Shown: in pieces, positions 7,417-15,267 of the stretch
Position numbering within the stretch: position 1 is the stretch's first letter
Layout: the number at the start of each line of letters is the position of its first letter
Assembly (NCBI RefSeq): GCF_003719295.1
Contig: NZ_RFLW01000001.1
Coordinates: 1,320,955 to 1,384,954, forward strand
Length of the DNA stretch: 64,000 nucleotides
Source: Haliea alexandrii
Lineage (GTDB): Bacteria > Pseudomonadota > Gammaproteobacteria > Pseudomonadales > Halieaceae
Reading direction: 5' to 3'
Notes under the pieces: model-generated
Told to the model about the DNA's origin: nothing
The model's database searches: none
The model's input: the letters and a program-made list of their open reading frames with translations, nothing else
Position numbers and translations under genes: made by a program

Positions 7417-10194
7417 ATGCAAATGTCTATTGCCCGGAAATTGTGGCTGCCCGCCATGGTGGTATTGGCTGTTTCCGCGTGTTCCAAATCACTCACCCAC
7501 GATGAGCTGCTGGCTCGGGCGCAGCAGTCGTTTGCCGAAGGCAAATTGAATGCGGCGGAGATCGACGCCAAGACCGCGTTGCAGCAGAACACGCGCAGCG
7601 CGGCAGGGCGACAGGTGCTGGGGGAAGTGTTTCTGCGCCAGCGCGCAATGGCTGAAGCGGCGGTAGAGTTCGAAAAGTCACTGGAGGCGGAAAAGGTGCC
7701 CGCGGTCGCGGTGCTCTATGCCGAGGCTCTGGTGGGAGCGGGTGAGGCGGAGAAACTGCTGCAGCACTATGCCGACCCGGGCTATGCCTTTGTCGCAGAG
7801 GAGGGCGCCTGGCTAGCCCTGGTGGCGCGGGCGCAAGCGTCTACGGGCGACACGTTCAGCGCGGAAGACACGTTGAGCAAGGCCATACAGCTGGCACCGG
7901 ATGATCCCCAGGTGCGCCTTTCCCAGGCGTTCGTATCGGTCAGCCACACCGGCGAGCGCGAGGACGCCCAGAGCATCCTCAAGGAGCTGACGACAACGCA
8001 CCCCGAATTTGCCGAAGCCTGGAGCCTGTACGGTGGCCTGTTGCAAGCGCGCGGAGATTACCCTGCGGCCGAGGCGGCCTTCGCGACTGCCAGCAGCCTG
8101 AACCGTTTTCGCCTGAATGACCGCCTGAGCCTGGTGGCCGTGCAGGTCGAACAGGGCAAGCACAATGAAGCAGCGAAAGAGCTGGAGCAGCTCGAGAAAA
8201 TCATCCCCGACCACCCCGGCGTGAACTACGCGCAGGCCCGTATCCAGATCGAAAATGGCAACGCCAGTGCCGGCCTGGGCGAACTGGCCAAGGTGCTCAA
8301 CGTGGCGCCAGGCCACCTGCCCAGCCTGTATCTGGCGGCAAACGCCAACTTTCGCGAGGGCAACCTGGCAACCGCGGAAGACCAGTTGAGTCGCTTTCTT
8401 GCCGCCCAGCCGCGTAACATCAACGCGCGCCAGATGCTGGCCGCGGTGTACTTGCGCATGGGTGAGCCCGGGCGCGCTGAAACCATCACCCGCAAGTTGC
8501 TGGAGGAATTGCCCATGAATGTCCCCACGATGAATATCCTGGCGCTGGCGCTCACCGCGCAGGGCATGCACGGTGCCAGCGCGGCGGTCTATCAGGATAT
8601 GGCCACCGCCACACCGGACTCTGCCCGGGTGCAAATGGAGCTGGGCACCTCACTGGTGCGGTCCGGGGAACTGGATGCAGGCACGGTAGCCCTGCGCAGC
8701 GCACGTGAACTCGACCCTGCCGACGGTGAAATACGCTATCGGCTGGTGCGTGCGCTGGCTGCTGGTGGCAATGCCGAGGCGGCGAGTGTCGAACTACAGT
8801 CGTTCCGCGACAGCGCCCCCGAGGATGCCCTGCCCAGTGTGCTGGCAGCACAACTGGCACTGGATGCAGGAGACCGGGCGGGCGCGGCGGAGAATTACCG
8901 CGCCGCTCTGGCGCTGGAGCCAGGCAATACCCAGGCAAGCACCGGGCTGGCGTCTCTGGCCATGCTGGACGATGACTCTGCCGCGGCGCTGGATATCCTC
9001 AACGACAGCCTCACCGCGCAACCCGATGACCTGCAGGGCATGATGAACCTCGCCGCCGTGCACGAGCAGCGCGGTGAAATGACGGAGATGGTGGCGGCGC
9101 TGGAGCGGGCCATGAGCGCACACCCCAAGGCGCTGGAACCAAGGCTTATGCTGGCCCGGTATCAGTTCACGCAGCAGCGCCCCGGCGAAGCGGTGGACCT
9201 GCTTACCGCCGTACGCGATGAACACAACGGCGACCCCCGCGTTCACCAGTTACTGGCGGGCGCATTCCTTGCCCTTGATCAGCCGGGTGCGGCGGTGAAT
9301 TCCAGCCGTCGCCTGCTGGAATTGCTGCCGGACAACGTACGGGCACTGCGGCTGGCGGCACAGGCGGAGCGTGCCAATGGCGACCTGCCGGCGGCGGAGC
9401 GTCGGCTGCGTCAGGCGGTGGAATTGCAGCCGCAGGATGTGGACTCCCGCAAGATGCTGGTGGAAGTACTGCTGCAGCAGAACAAGCTGGCGGAGACCAG
9501 TGAGCAGCTGGCAGCCTTGCCAGCCGGTGTGGTACCCGAGGCGCAGCTCAACCTGGCGCGTGGGCGGCTGGCGCTGACGCAGGGCGATCTTGACGAGGCC
9601 GAAGCGCTGCTACGCAAGGCGCACAGCGAGTCACCGTCCAGCAATTCGCTGGTGTTTCTGTCCTCCACACTGTTGCAGCAAGGCAAGCGTGACGAGGCCT
9701 ACAGGATGCTCGAAGGCTGGCTGCAGAGTGCGCCCGAGGATGTGACCGTGCTCAACCAGCTGGGTCCGCTGTACCTGTCTCAGGGCCGGGATGAAGAAGC
9801 GGCTGCCGTGTTTGAAACCCTGCATCGACTGGCACCAAACGATGTGGTTGCGATGAACAACCTGGCCTGGGCGTATCGCGCCTCCAATACCGCGCGGGCG
9901 CTGGAACTCGTCGAAAAGGCGCTGCAGGCTGTGCCCGATAATGCGGCGATTCAGGATACACATGCCATGATTCTGCTGGAGAATGGCGACTACGATGCTG
10001 CGCTCGCGGTGAATCAGAAAACGCTGGACAGCGTCCCGGAGTCACCGCAGTTCCGCTACCACCGTGCGCAGATACTGGCAGCGGCCGGGCGTTCTGGCGA
10101 GGCGCTGACCTTGCTGGACGCGCTGCTGCGCGGCCCGGCATTCCCTGAAGCGACCGCCGCCAAGGCGTTGGCGGAGCAGCTTCGCGGGAGCTGA
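7417..10194 (+). CDS. prsT: PEP-CTERM system TPR-repeat lipoprotein PrsT
   Basis: 925 aa. I chose ATG 7417 because GAGG lies 7 bases upstream and it gives a short lipoprotein signal peptide ending in AVSAC, so Cys would be lipidated. In-frame starts at 7384 and 7399 are possible. The rest is nearly continuous TPR repeats (A-x-x-x-L motifs about every 34 residues). Length, lipobox and repeat layout match the XrtA/PEP-CTERM system protein PrsT, thought to act in envelope or exopolysaccharide assembly. PEP-CTERM genes follow immediately. No exosortase or EPS genes lie within the window. Confidence 0.82.
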   Translation: MQMSIARKLWLPAMVVLAVSACSKSLTHDELLARAQQSFAEGKLNAAEIDAKTALQQNTRSAAGRQVLGEVFLRQRAMAEAAVEFEKSLEAEKVPAVAVLYAEALVGAGEAEKLLQHYADPGYAFVAEEGAWLALVARAQASTGDTFSAEDTLSKAIQLAPDDPQVRLSQAFVSVSHTGEREDAQSILKELTTTHPEFAEAWSLYGGLLQARGDYPAAEAAFATASSLNRFRLNDRLSLVAVQVEQGKHNEAAKELEQLEKIIPDHPGVNYAQARIQIENGNASAGLGELAKVLNVAPGHLPSLYLAANANFREGNLATAEDQLSRFLAAQPRNINARQMLAAVYLRMGEPGRAETITRKLLEELPMNVPTMNILALALTAQGMHGASAAVYQDMATATPDSARVQMELGTSLVRSGELDAGTVALRSARELDPADGEIRYRLVRALAAGGNAEAASVELQSFRDSAPEDALPSVLAAQLALDAGDRAGAAENYRAALALEPGNTQASTGLASLAMLDDDSAAALDILNDSLTAQPDDLQGMMNLAAVHEQRGEMTEMVAALERAMSAHPKALEPRLMLARYQFTQQRPGEAVDLLTAVRDEHNGDPRVHQLLAGAFLALDQPGAAVNSSRRLLELLPDNVRALRLAAQAERANGDLPAAERRLRQAVELQPQDVDSRKMLVEVLLQQNKLAETSEQLAALPAGVVPEAQLNLARGRLALTQGDLDEAEALLRKAHSESPSSNSLVFLSSTLLQQGKRDEAYRMLEGWLQSAPEDVTVLNQLGPLYLSQGRDEEAAAVFETLHRLAPNDVVAMNNLAWAYRASNTARALELVEKALQAVPDNAAIQDTHAMILLENGDYDAALAVNQKTLDSVPESPQFRYHRAQILAAAGRSGEALTLLDALLRGPAFPEATAAKALAEQLRGS

Positions 10195-10234
10195 TGAACG
10201 CGAGTAGCGGCAGGGCGGCCCGCGCTGTGAAGGG

Positions 10235-10251
10235 TGTCGGTATTCTTTACA
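10235..10251 (-). promoter_or_regulatory. TGT-N11-ACA element, candidate PEP-CTERM box 1
   Basis: On the minus strand it reads TGTAAAGAATACCGACA. It matches the elements at 13191 and 13356 in TGTAA and CGACA at the same 17-bp spacing. It begins 81 bases before the GG of the sigma-54-like promoter at 10314, the same distance as element 3 from its promoter. It probably binds an NtrC-family activator; the PrsR family is named PEP-CTERM-box response regulator. Binding itself is inferred. Confidence 0.6.
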
Positions 10252-10313
10252 TCGACCCCCATCGCCGTGCAGCGGTATTTTGCAAGTTACTGTTTTAAAG
10301 AGTTAATTTACAG

Positions 10314-10330
10314 ATGGCAGGGTTTTTGCT
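10314..10330 (+). promoter_or_regulatory. sigma-54-type promoter of the PEP-CTERM gene
   Basis: ATGGCAGGGTTTTTGCT fits the -24/-12 consensus TTGGCACG-N4-TTGCW at 15 of 17 positions, counting the N positions as matches, with the required GG-to-GC spacing. A start of transcription near 10340 would leave a leader of about 37 bases before the ATG at 10377. Confidence 0.6.
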
Positions 10331-10376
10331 TTTAACGTTTCAGAGCGTTACAAATTTGGATGTTGAGGGTAGAGCC

Positions 10377-11084
10377 ATGTTGAGTACAAGCAATAAATTA
10401 GTCTGCAAAGCCGCTCTGGCGGTGTCACTGACCTTCGGCGCACTCGGTCTGCACGCTGCCCCCATCGTCTCAGGCACCTTCCTTGCCGATGCGGTCGAGG
10501 ATTTTGAGGGTACCCCCGGTGATCGCAGCTTCCTGACCTCCTTGTTCGGCGGTTCGGTGAGTGTGGTGCCCGGTACGGTTCAACTCGCTTCTATAACGCA
10601 GGGTGATTGGACTGATTTTCGAGATGGCTCCCCCATAGTACCGAGTTCCGGTTCCCGTTTTGGCGCGGGGTTCGGATTCGGTAGCTATGGTCTGGATTTT
10701 AGTGGGCTTGGGGGCATTTTCGGATTTAGCGGCTGGTTCAGTGCTGCGGGGGTGGGTGCCGAATCCATCGAGTTCTTTGGCGCGGGCGATGAGTCCCTGG
10801 GTCTGGTGTCACGCCCGAGCGGTTTTGGCCCGGGTGACGGTACGATGGAGTTCATCAGCATTACCTCCGACACGGCAATTCAGACATTGGTAATCTCCGG
10901 GCAGGAGATCACCTCAGACGATCTCGCGTACACGACATCACGTGTTGGGGAGCCCCCAGTCCCCGTAACCGGTTCCGGGCACACTGTTGTTGCTGGGGCT
11001 CGGCTTGTGTGGCCTTGGCGTCACGGCTCGCTGTCGCAAGGCCTGAAACGCTGGTACAGGCCTGCAAGGGCTCGAAAAGGGTAG
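10377..11084 (+). CDS. Secreted PEP-CTERM protein with out-of-frame sorting tail
   Basis: As read, 235 aa from ATG 10377 (GAGGG upstream), with a signal peptide ending near LGLHAAP and a Gly/Phe/Ser-rich secreted domain of unknown function. The C-terminus in frame is abnormal (Arg/Trp-rich, no membrane segment). One frame over, 10969-11046 encodes PVPGTLLLLGLG followed by a hydrophobic helix and a basic end (RCRKA), a typical PEP-CTERM tail. Skipping one base, for example an A at 10967-10968, joins the two parts into a normal PEP-CTERM protein ending at 11046. It is therefore either a recent frameshift or a sequence error. The terminator at 11075 fits the shorter, restored end better. Confidence 0.75.
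   Translation: MLSTSNKLVCKAALAVSLTFGALGLHAAPIVSGTFLADAVEDFEGTPGDRSFLTSLFGGSVSVVPGTVQLASITQGDWTDFRDGSPIVPSSGSRFGAGFGFGSYGLDFSGLGGIFGFSGWFSAAGVGAESIEFFGAGDESLGLVSRPSGFGPGDGTMEFISITSDTAIQTLVISGQEITSDDLAYTTSRVGEPPVPVTGSGHTVVAGARLVWPWRHGSLSQGLKRWYRPARARKG
10969..11046 (+). other. Displaced PEP-CTERM sorting tail (+1 frame)
   Basis: This frame encodes P-V-P-G-T followed by about 16 hydrophobic residues (LLLLGLGLCGLG...) and Arg/Arg/Lys before TGA. That is the tripartite exosortase recognition tail. It is preceded in its own frame by a TAA at 10966, so it can only be reached from the upstream frame by a +1 shift around 10966-10968. Confidence 0.7.
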
Positions 11085-11108
11085 AGAGCGGAAGTTCTCT
11101 ACCCTTTT
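11075..11108. terminator. Rho-independent bidirectional terminator
   Basis: A 13-bp perfect stem (AAAAGGGTAGAGA / TCTCTACCCTTTT) with an 8-base loop, followed by a T run on the plus strand and an A run on the left arm, so it can work in both directions. It sits between convergent genes. The stop codons at 11082 (plus) and 11099 (minus) both lie inside it. Confidence 0.85.
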
Positions 11109-11968
11109 TTATATCCGTCCACAACCAGTGGCCTGACTGATGCGTCTTCTAGGTTGGTTATGCGCCAGGCACTGATCGGTGTGCCGTTGTCATCGACGAT
11201 GCTCAGGCGCAGGGGGATACCCAATTCGGGCTTCAGGCTGGAAAGTAATTGCGTAGGTAGCACCCAGCTCACGTAGGCCGGTGCAGCCTCCTGCAGTGCA
11301 TTGTAAAGGTCGTGCATCAGCGCCAACATGCCCGCCAATGCGGCACCATGTGGCACTGCATCCGCAGGGGCAAAACACGCTTCGCCCACCTCGGCGCCAC
11401 TGCTGTGCAACGAGTAGCTTTTGCACGCGATTCCCAGGATGGAATCATGTGCACCTGATTCGATGACGCTATCCACGCTGGCGACCGCCACCTGACCCTC
11501 ACGCTTGAAGAGCTGCGCCATGCGCAGGCGGCTGACGGCCCGTTGCTCAGGAGACAGAGTCTCGAGCGAGGCCTCCAGAGCCATCACTTCCGCCGACAGC
11601 TGCGCGGCAAGGTCGGCTGCGTTTGCACGATTCAGCCGGATAGCCGCGCCGTCTGACGCCGGATAAATGTGCAATGTGTCGGACGCGATGGTATAGAGCC
11701 CCTCAAGGCGGCCCTCGTGGCTGTAGATGTGCACCTGCTGTTCCAGGAGCATCAAATGGTGGGTGCTGGGTTCGGCAGTACTTTGTAGATCCAGCGTGAG
11801 CCTTGTGGCGTTTGAGAGTGCAGCCACCGTCAGGGTCGGGAGGCTGGCGAGGAACAGGGTGAGTAGTAGTGGAGCAGAGAGACAACGCCATCGCGCTGCC
11901 GGTGGCAGGGGACGACTAATATCGGAGCGGCAAGATCCGCGTAGTTCTGGCGTTCTGCCGCTCCGCAC
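11099..11968 (-). CDS. Putative secreted protein of unknown function
   Basis: 289 aa from GTG 11968, but the start is uncertain. A strongly hydrophobic signal-like segment (LSAPLLLTLFLASLPTLTVAA) is followed by about 235 residues without a recognised domain, with two or three Cys. No convincing Shine-Dalgarno sequence precedes the GTG, and a hairpin lies between that codon and the signal segment. An ATG at 11891 in another frame would make a neat signal peptide if one base near 11875-11880 (a TCTCTCT tract) were removed, so a frameshift is possible. It lies downstream of the SGNH hydrolase and may be co-transcribed. The tail after residue 200 is well behaved in codon use. Confidence 0.55.
   Translation of the reverse strand: MRSGRTPELRGSCRSDISRPLPPAARWRCLSAPLLLTLFLASLPTLTVAALSNATRLTLDLQSTAEPSTHHLMLLEQQVHIYSHEGRLEGLYTIASDTLHIYPASDGAAIRLNRANAADLAAQLSAEVMALEASLETLSPEQRAVSRLRMAQLFKREGQVAVASVDSVIESGAHDSILGIACKSYSLHSSGAEVGEACFAPADAVPHGAALAGMLALMHDLYNALQEAAPAYVSWVLPTQLLSSLKPELGIPLRLSIVDDNGTPISAWRITNLEDASVRPLVVDGYKKG
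11923..11965. repeat. Inverted repeat, possible hairpin/attenuator
   Basis: CGGAGCGGCA (11923-11932) and its exact complement TGCCGCTCCG (11956-11965) are separated by 23 bases, just after the stop of the SGNH hydrolase on the minus strand. There is no T tract, so it may be an RNA stability or attenuation element rather than a classical terminator. Confidence 0.5.
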
Positions 11969-11985
11969 ACAAGTCAGTGACCGGA

Positions 11986-13023
11986 TTACGCGGCCACCGC
12001 GTTCCGCCGGTGCATGTAGATCAGGGCGAGCAGCCCAAACAGGAGCAGCCAAAGTGTCATCGGTGCCGGCACGGTGCCGACCGCCGCGCCGCTGCTCAAC
12101 AATGCGAAGGCGCTGGCGCCAAGCTGGCTATGGGCTGCAGTGGTGGGGTGAATTTCATCCCAGAACACATAGCCGGCGGCTCCCGCACATTCTACTTCCG
12201 TGCGCCCCAGGCCGAGGAAGCCTGAGCTCACAACCGACCGGCATTCGCCTGTGGCATTGGTGAAGCCGAATGGTGCCGGGTCGGCGATAATATCGTTGAA
12301 TACTGAGAACACATCGAGAAAGTAGATGGATGCTGATGTGGTGGCTGCCAGGCCACTCACGCGTTGTTCGAGGCCGGTGTTCCAGGCCGTGGTGACGAAG
12401 GTGGCCGATGCGGCCTCGGCCGAGGTGCGAAATTCCGGAATGTTGCCGAGGTCAGGCAGGTTGGGGACCAGCAATGTGCCGGCGCCGCTCGCGACCAGCC
12501 CACCCAGTACGCCGAACAGTGAATCGAGCGTGGCGTTGATGGCGGCCAGCGGGTCTACGCTGCCCACCAGGTCGCGCATGTCATTGCCACCCGCCCAGGC
12601 GACGTACAGTGCGTCAGGGTCTGATGCGGCACCGCCGAGGTCGGCGTTGTAACGAGTCTGCTGGGTCAGGACGCCAGCTGAGACGCCGCCGGCGTTGTCG
12701 ACCCGGGCGCCGCCATACGCATAGTTATTGCCGCCAGCGGACGAGCGCGTCGCCCGGGGCAAAGCCAGCAGGTCGGCGAGGTACTCGTGCCACACGGGCC
12801 CATTGCTGAAGCGTCCGTTAGGGCCGTAGCCGGCAAGTGCTGCCACCGTTCCGTTTGAGCCAAAGGGAACTGCTGCACGGGTATTGCCTGTGTCCGACAG
12901 GCTGTCACCAAAAACGTAGATGTCAGAGAACATGGGCGCGGCATACAGCGAGCTGCTGGCGATGGTCAGCGCCGCGAAGGCCGCGCGCGCAGTGTGCTTG
13001 AACTGGCAGAAGCGTGATTTCAT
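11986..13023 (-). CDS. SGNH/GDSL hydrolase with PEP-CTERM sorting signal
   Basis: 345 aa. Start at 13023, with AGGA about 12 bases upstream; the signal peptide ends near SSSLYAA. Block I is FGDSLSDTGN (nucleophile Ser about residue 38), block III is GGND, and block V is DEIHPTTAAH (catalytic Asp/His). This is the esterase/lipase group of GDSL enzymes. The C-terminus is VPAPMTLWLLLFGLLAL plus a basic tail (MHRRN), a PEP-CTERM variant. The protein should thus be exported, processed by an exosortase and surface-displayed or released. A sigma-54-type promoter lies about 100 bases upstream. Confidence 0.88.
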   Translation of the reverse strand: MKSRFCQFKHTARAAFAALTIASSSLYAAPMFSDIYVFGDSLSDTGNTRAAVPFGSNGTVAALAGYGPNGRFSNGPVWHEYLADLLALPRATRSSAGGNNYAYGGARVDNAGGVSAGVLTQQTRYNADLGGAASDPDALYVAWAGGNDMRDLVGSVDPLAAINATLDSLFGVLGGLVASGAGTLLVPNLPDLGNIPEFRTSAEAASATFVTTAWNTGLEQRVSGLAATTSASIYFLDVFSVFNDIIADPAPFGFTNATGECRSVVSSGFLGLGRTEVECAGAAGYVFWDEIHPTTAAHSQLGASAFALLSSGAAVGTVPAPMTLWLLLFGLLALIYMHRRNAVAA

Positions 13024-13123
13024 CGGTTTCTTATTCCTGTGTGAGCAATCGGTGTGAGGGTACACGCGTTTTATACGTCCCGACGCAGGTCGTGATCATG
13101 GGCGGTCCTCTCAAATTTGCTTT

Positions 13124-13140
13124 AGCAAAATTCGGACCAT
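13124..13140 (-). promoter_or_regulatory. sigma-54-type promoter of the SGNH hydrolase
   Basis: On the minus strand it reads ATGGTCCGAATTTTGCT. GG and TTGC are at the correct spacing, with 14 of 17 positions agreeing with TTGGCACG-N4-TTGCW (N positions counted as matches). The transcript would start near 13114 and leave a leader of roughly 90 bases. Confidence 0.5.
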
Positions 13141-13190
13141 AGTCTAACATGTTGAAATTAAAGGTAAAAAATGGCTGTCTGACGGGGTGG

Positions 13191-13207
13191 TGTAAGATTT
13201 TCCGACA
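13191..13207 (+). promoter_or_regulatory. TGT-N11-ACA element, candidate PEP-CTERM box 2
   Basis: TGTAAGATTTTCCGACA. Relative to the leftward promoter at 13124-13140 it has the same orientation as the other two elements have to theirs, and begins 69 bases upstream of the -24 GG, about one helical turn closer than the other two. Confidence 0.6.
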
Positions 13208-13355
13208 CATTTTCAGCAATCGCGACGCATCACACATTATGTCTGGCCTGTGATCCAGTGCGCAAAGCCAGGCGGGGACTTGTGTTATCGTACGAAGATC
13301 GATGAGTGAAACATCTCTGCTCGTCGACAAGTGAAAGGGTGTTTTGCCGATTTTT

Positions 13356-13372
13356 TGTCGAAAATTTTTACA
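13356..13372 (-). promoter_or_regulatory. TGT-N11-ACA element, candidate PEP-CTERM box 3
   Basis: On the minus strand it reads TGTAAAAATTTTCGACA. It starts 81 bases before the GG of the rightward sigma-54-type promoter, exactly the arrangement seen upstream of the PEP-CTERM gene at 10377. Confidence 0.6.
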
Positions 13373-13434
13373 ATTGGCCATGTCCAAGTGAGTTTGAGCG
13401 ATTTATTTTCATTCCAAATCAGTGCCTTAGGATT

Positions 13435-13451
13435 TTGGCGTGATTTTTGCT
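13435..13451 (+). promoter_or_regulatory. sigma-54-type promoter of the HprK-related operon
   Basis: TTGGCGTGATTTTTGCT matches TTGGCACG-N4-TTGCW at 15 of 17 positions (N counted as matches) with correct spacing. Predicted transcription start is near 13461, 49 bases before the GTG of the first gene. Confidence 0.65.
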
Positions 13452-13509
13452 GTGTGGTCAACAAGATCGACCAGTTTTGAGACGCGGAACCGCGTACGAG
13501 GGTAGTACA

Positions 13510-14034
13510 GTGAATAATGAGTCGAAGGGCGAGACGCATGTGGTCAATGCCACCCGGCGTCGCCTGTTGAAAGCGTCAGCTGCGGCACCGATAATCGTGT
13601 CATTGACCCCTAACGCGGCACTCGCTATGGCGAGCGCGGCACAATGCTCTGGTGGCAGTTTTTCCAATATGAAGGCTGCGAGTCAGGGGAACAGCCTGCG
13701 GGGCGATACTGCGGTGAGGCTCGAAGTTCCGTACTTCAAGAAGCAGGGTAGCAGTGTGCAAGGCCTGGCGAATGACTTGTACGACATCAAAGGCGTTTAC
13801 TACCACAACAGTGGTACCGTTTACGCCACCAATCGTGAAGAACTCCTGGGCCATGGATACGCGGAGTCAACTCGGCATGTGCTGGTTCTTTTTGATGTCA
13901 ACGGTAGCACCCCAGAGATTGTCGGGTATTGGCCACAGATTCCTGAGTCCGCGTTCAATGAACTCAATGCTACGCCGATGACGGGTTCCTGCTGGACATC
14001 TCTCAATCCCTCGAGCCTGCGCACCTTTAACTGA
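13510..14034 (+). CDS. Tat-signal exported protein, first gene of HprK-related operon
   Basis: 174 aa from GTG 13510, with GAGGG upstream; longer starts would precede the predicted transcription start. The N-terminus carries a twin-arginine motif (TRRRLLK near residue 15) and a hydrophobic segment ending PNAALA, so the folded protein should be exported by Tat. The mature part (about 130 residues) has a single Cys near each end (AQCSGG, TGSCW) and a DVNGSTPEIVGYWPQIP stretch. I recognise no domain. Position and promoter suggest it is the partner or substrate of the downstream PqqD/kinase/nucleotidyltransferase set (inference). Confidence 0.75.
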   Translation: MNNESKGETHVVNATRRRLLKASAAAPIIVSLTPNAALAMASAAQCSGGSFSNMKAASQGNSLRGDTAVRLEVPYFKKQGSSVQGLANDLYDIKGVYYHNSGTVYATNREELLGHGYAESTRHVLVLFDVNGSTPEIVGYWPQIPESAFNELNATPMTGSCWTSLNPSSLRTFN

Positions 14035-14068
14035 TCACCTCTGCGGCCGAGGCTCGTGTTAGCATGAC

Positions 14069-14353
14069 ATGATGCACGGCTGGCAACTCACTTCCCACGA
14101 TACCTTGATCCTAGAGGAGATCGGCGATTGCGTCGCCGTTTACTCCAATGCGACCGGCGAAACTCACTTGCTTGATGCCTTGCCAGCGGAGGTGCTCTCG
14201 TGCCTTTCTTCGGGGGCCTGTCTGACGCACTTGGAGCTCGCTGTGGCAGTGGCAGCGGTCGCCGATGAACCATGGGAGAATTGGCTACCACAGGTCTGTA
14301 ACGTTTTGGAGCGCCTGGCTTCCATGCAGCTTGTCGAGCGCTTCGAACGTTGA
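14069..14353 (+). CDS. PqqD-like protein, HPr-rel-A system
   Basis: 94 aa. It resembles the small PqqD-family peptide chaperones: an N-terminal strand pair, LDALPAEVLSCLSSGACL helix start, and an alpha-rich C-terminus ending VERFER. PqqD proteins bind a peptide or protein and present it to a modifying enzyme; in this family the partner is an HprK-related kinase. Two adjacent ATGs (14069, 14072) are possible starts. The stop overlaps the TTG start of the kinase (TTGA), indicating tight coupling. Confidence 0.7.
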   Translation: MMHGWQLTSHDTLILEEIGDCVAVYSNATGETHLLDALPAEVLSCLSSGACLTHLELAVAVAAVADEPWENWLPQVCNVLERLASMQLVERFER

Positions 14354-15267
14354 AAGTCGGAGATTTGGGTGAGGCGGATTTGTCGCGCAGACTGCGAGAA
14401 CAGCGCCTGTGTTTCGCCACCGGACCGTTTAAAGTGCGGTTGGGCAGCGATGTGGACAGTTTTTCTGCCACATGGCAGCGATCGTACGCATCGCTCGATG
14501 TGCTCCCAGCAGAGGAAATCTGTCACTTCCGTATCGCGGTTGAGCGGCAGCGGGGCGCTCGACGCTGGTATCGTCCTCAGGTGGTATTTCGCATTGAAGG
14601 GCTCACGCCTTTTGACCCCTATCCGCTGGATCATGCATTTCCGATGTTCGAGTGGGGCCTGAATTGGTGCATTGCCATGTCAGCCCACGATTATCTGATG
14701 TTGCACAGTGCCGTGGTCGAACGCGATGGCTGCGCCGTGGCTTTGCCGGCGCAGCCGGGCTCGGGCAAGAGCACTTTGTGCGCCGCTCTGGTCGGTCGTG
14801 GCTGGAGGCTTCTCTCGGATGAATTCGGTATTCTGCGTCATGCAGATGGCTCCTTCCTGCCCCTTCCGCGTGCCGCGCCGTTGAAGAATGCCTCGATCCC
14901 TCTGCTGCAGAATTTTGCGCCGCATCTTGGCTTTGGTCCGCGGTACGCTAAGACGCGCAAGGGCGATGTTGTGCACATGTTCCCGCCTGGTGACAGCTTA
15001 CAGCGCCAGGCAGACCCGGCTCGTCCGCGGTTCATTGTTTTTCCTCGCTATGAGCCCGATGCCGTGCTGCAGCTACACGCGCAGCCTCCCGAAGTCGCCA
15101 TGACGCGGCTGGTAAACAACTCTTTCAACTACCGGGTGAGTGGTGCGCAGGGTTTCCGTTCGCTCTGTGGACTCGTCAGGGAGTGCGAGAGCTACCAACT
15201 GATCAACGGCGACCTCTCCGAAGCCGTGGCCGCTTTAGAAAGCCTGCTGCAGGAGCGGGGCCGGTGA
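14350..15267 (+). CDS. HprK-related kinase A
   Basis: 305 aa, start TTG overlapping the previous stop. A P-loop PAQPGSGKST is near residue 131, followed by a strand ending in LLSDEFGIL that provides acidic residues, as in HPr kinase/phosphorylase C-terminal domains. The N-terminal ~120 residues differ from true HprK. There is no ptsH, ptsI or other PTS gene nearby, so a role in carbon catabolite control is unlikely. It more probably phosphorylates a partner in this operon. It overlaps the nucleotidyltransferase by 4 bases (GTGA). Confidence 0.8.
   Translation: MKVGDLGEADLSRRLREQRLCFATGPFKVRLGSDVDSFSATWQRSYASLDVLPAEEICHFRIAVERQRGARRWYRPQVVFRIEGLTPFDPYPLDHAFPMFEWGLNWCIAMSAHDYLMLHSAVVERDGCAVALPAQPGSGKSTLCAALVGRGWRLLSDEFGILRHADGSFLPLPRAAPLKNASIPLLQNFAPHLGFGPRYAKTRKGDVVHMFPPGDSLQRQADPARPRFIVFPRYEPDAVLQLHAQPPEVAMTRLVNNSFNYRVSGAQGFRSLCGLVRECESYQLINGDLSEAVAALESLLQERGR

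Larger units (their letters stand above)
13024..13509. other. 486-bp divergent regulatory region, AT-richer than flanks
   Basis: There is no credible gene here. The region separates the SGNH hydrolase from the HprK-related operon. It holds two sigma-54-type promoters pointing outward (13124-13140 minus, 13435-13451 plus) and two TGT-N11-ACA elements (13191, 13356). AAATTTGC/GCAAAATT near 13113-13132 forms an imperfect dyad overlapping the minus-strand -12 box. Base composition is visibly richer in A and T than the genes around it. Confidence 0.7.
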
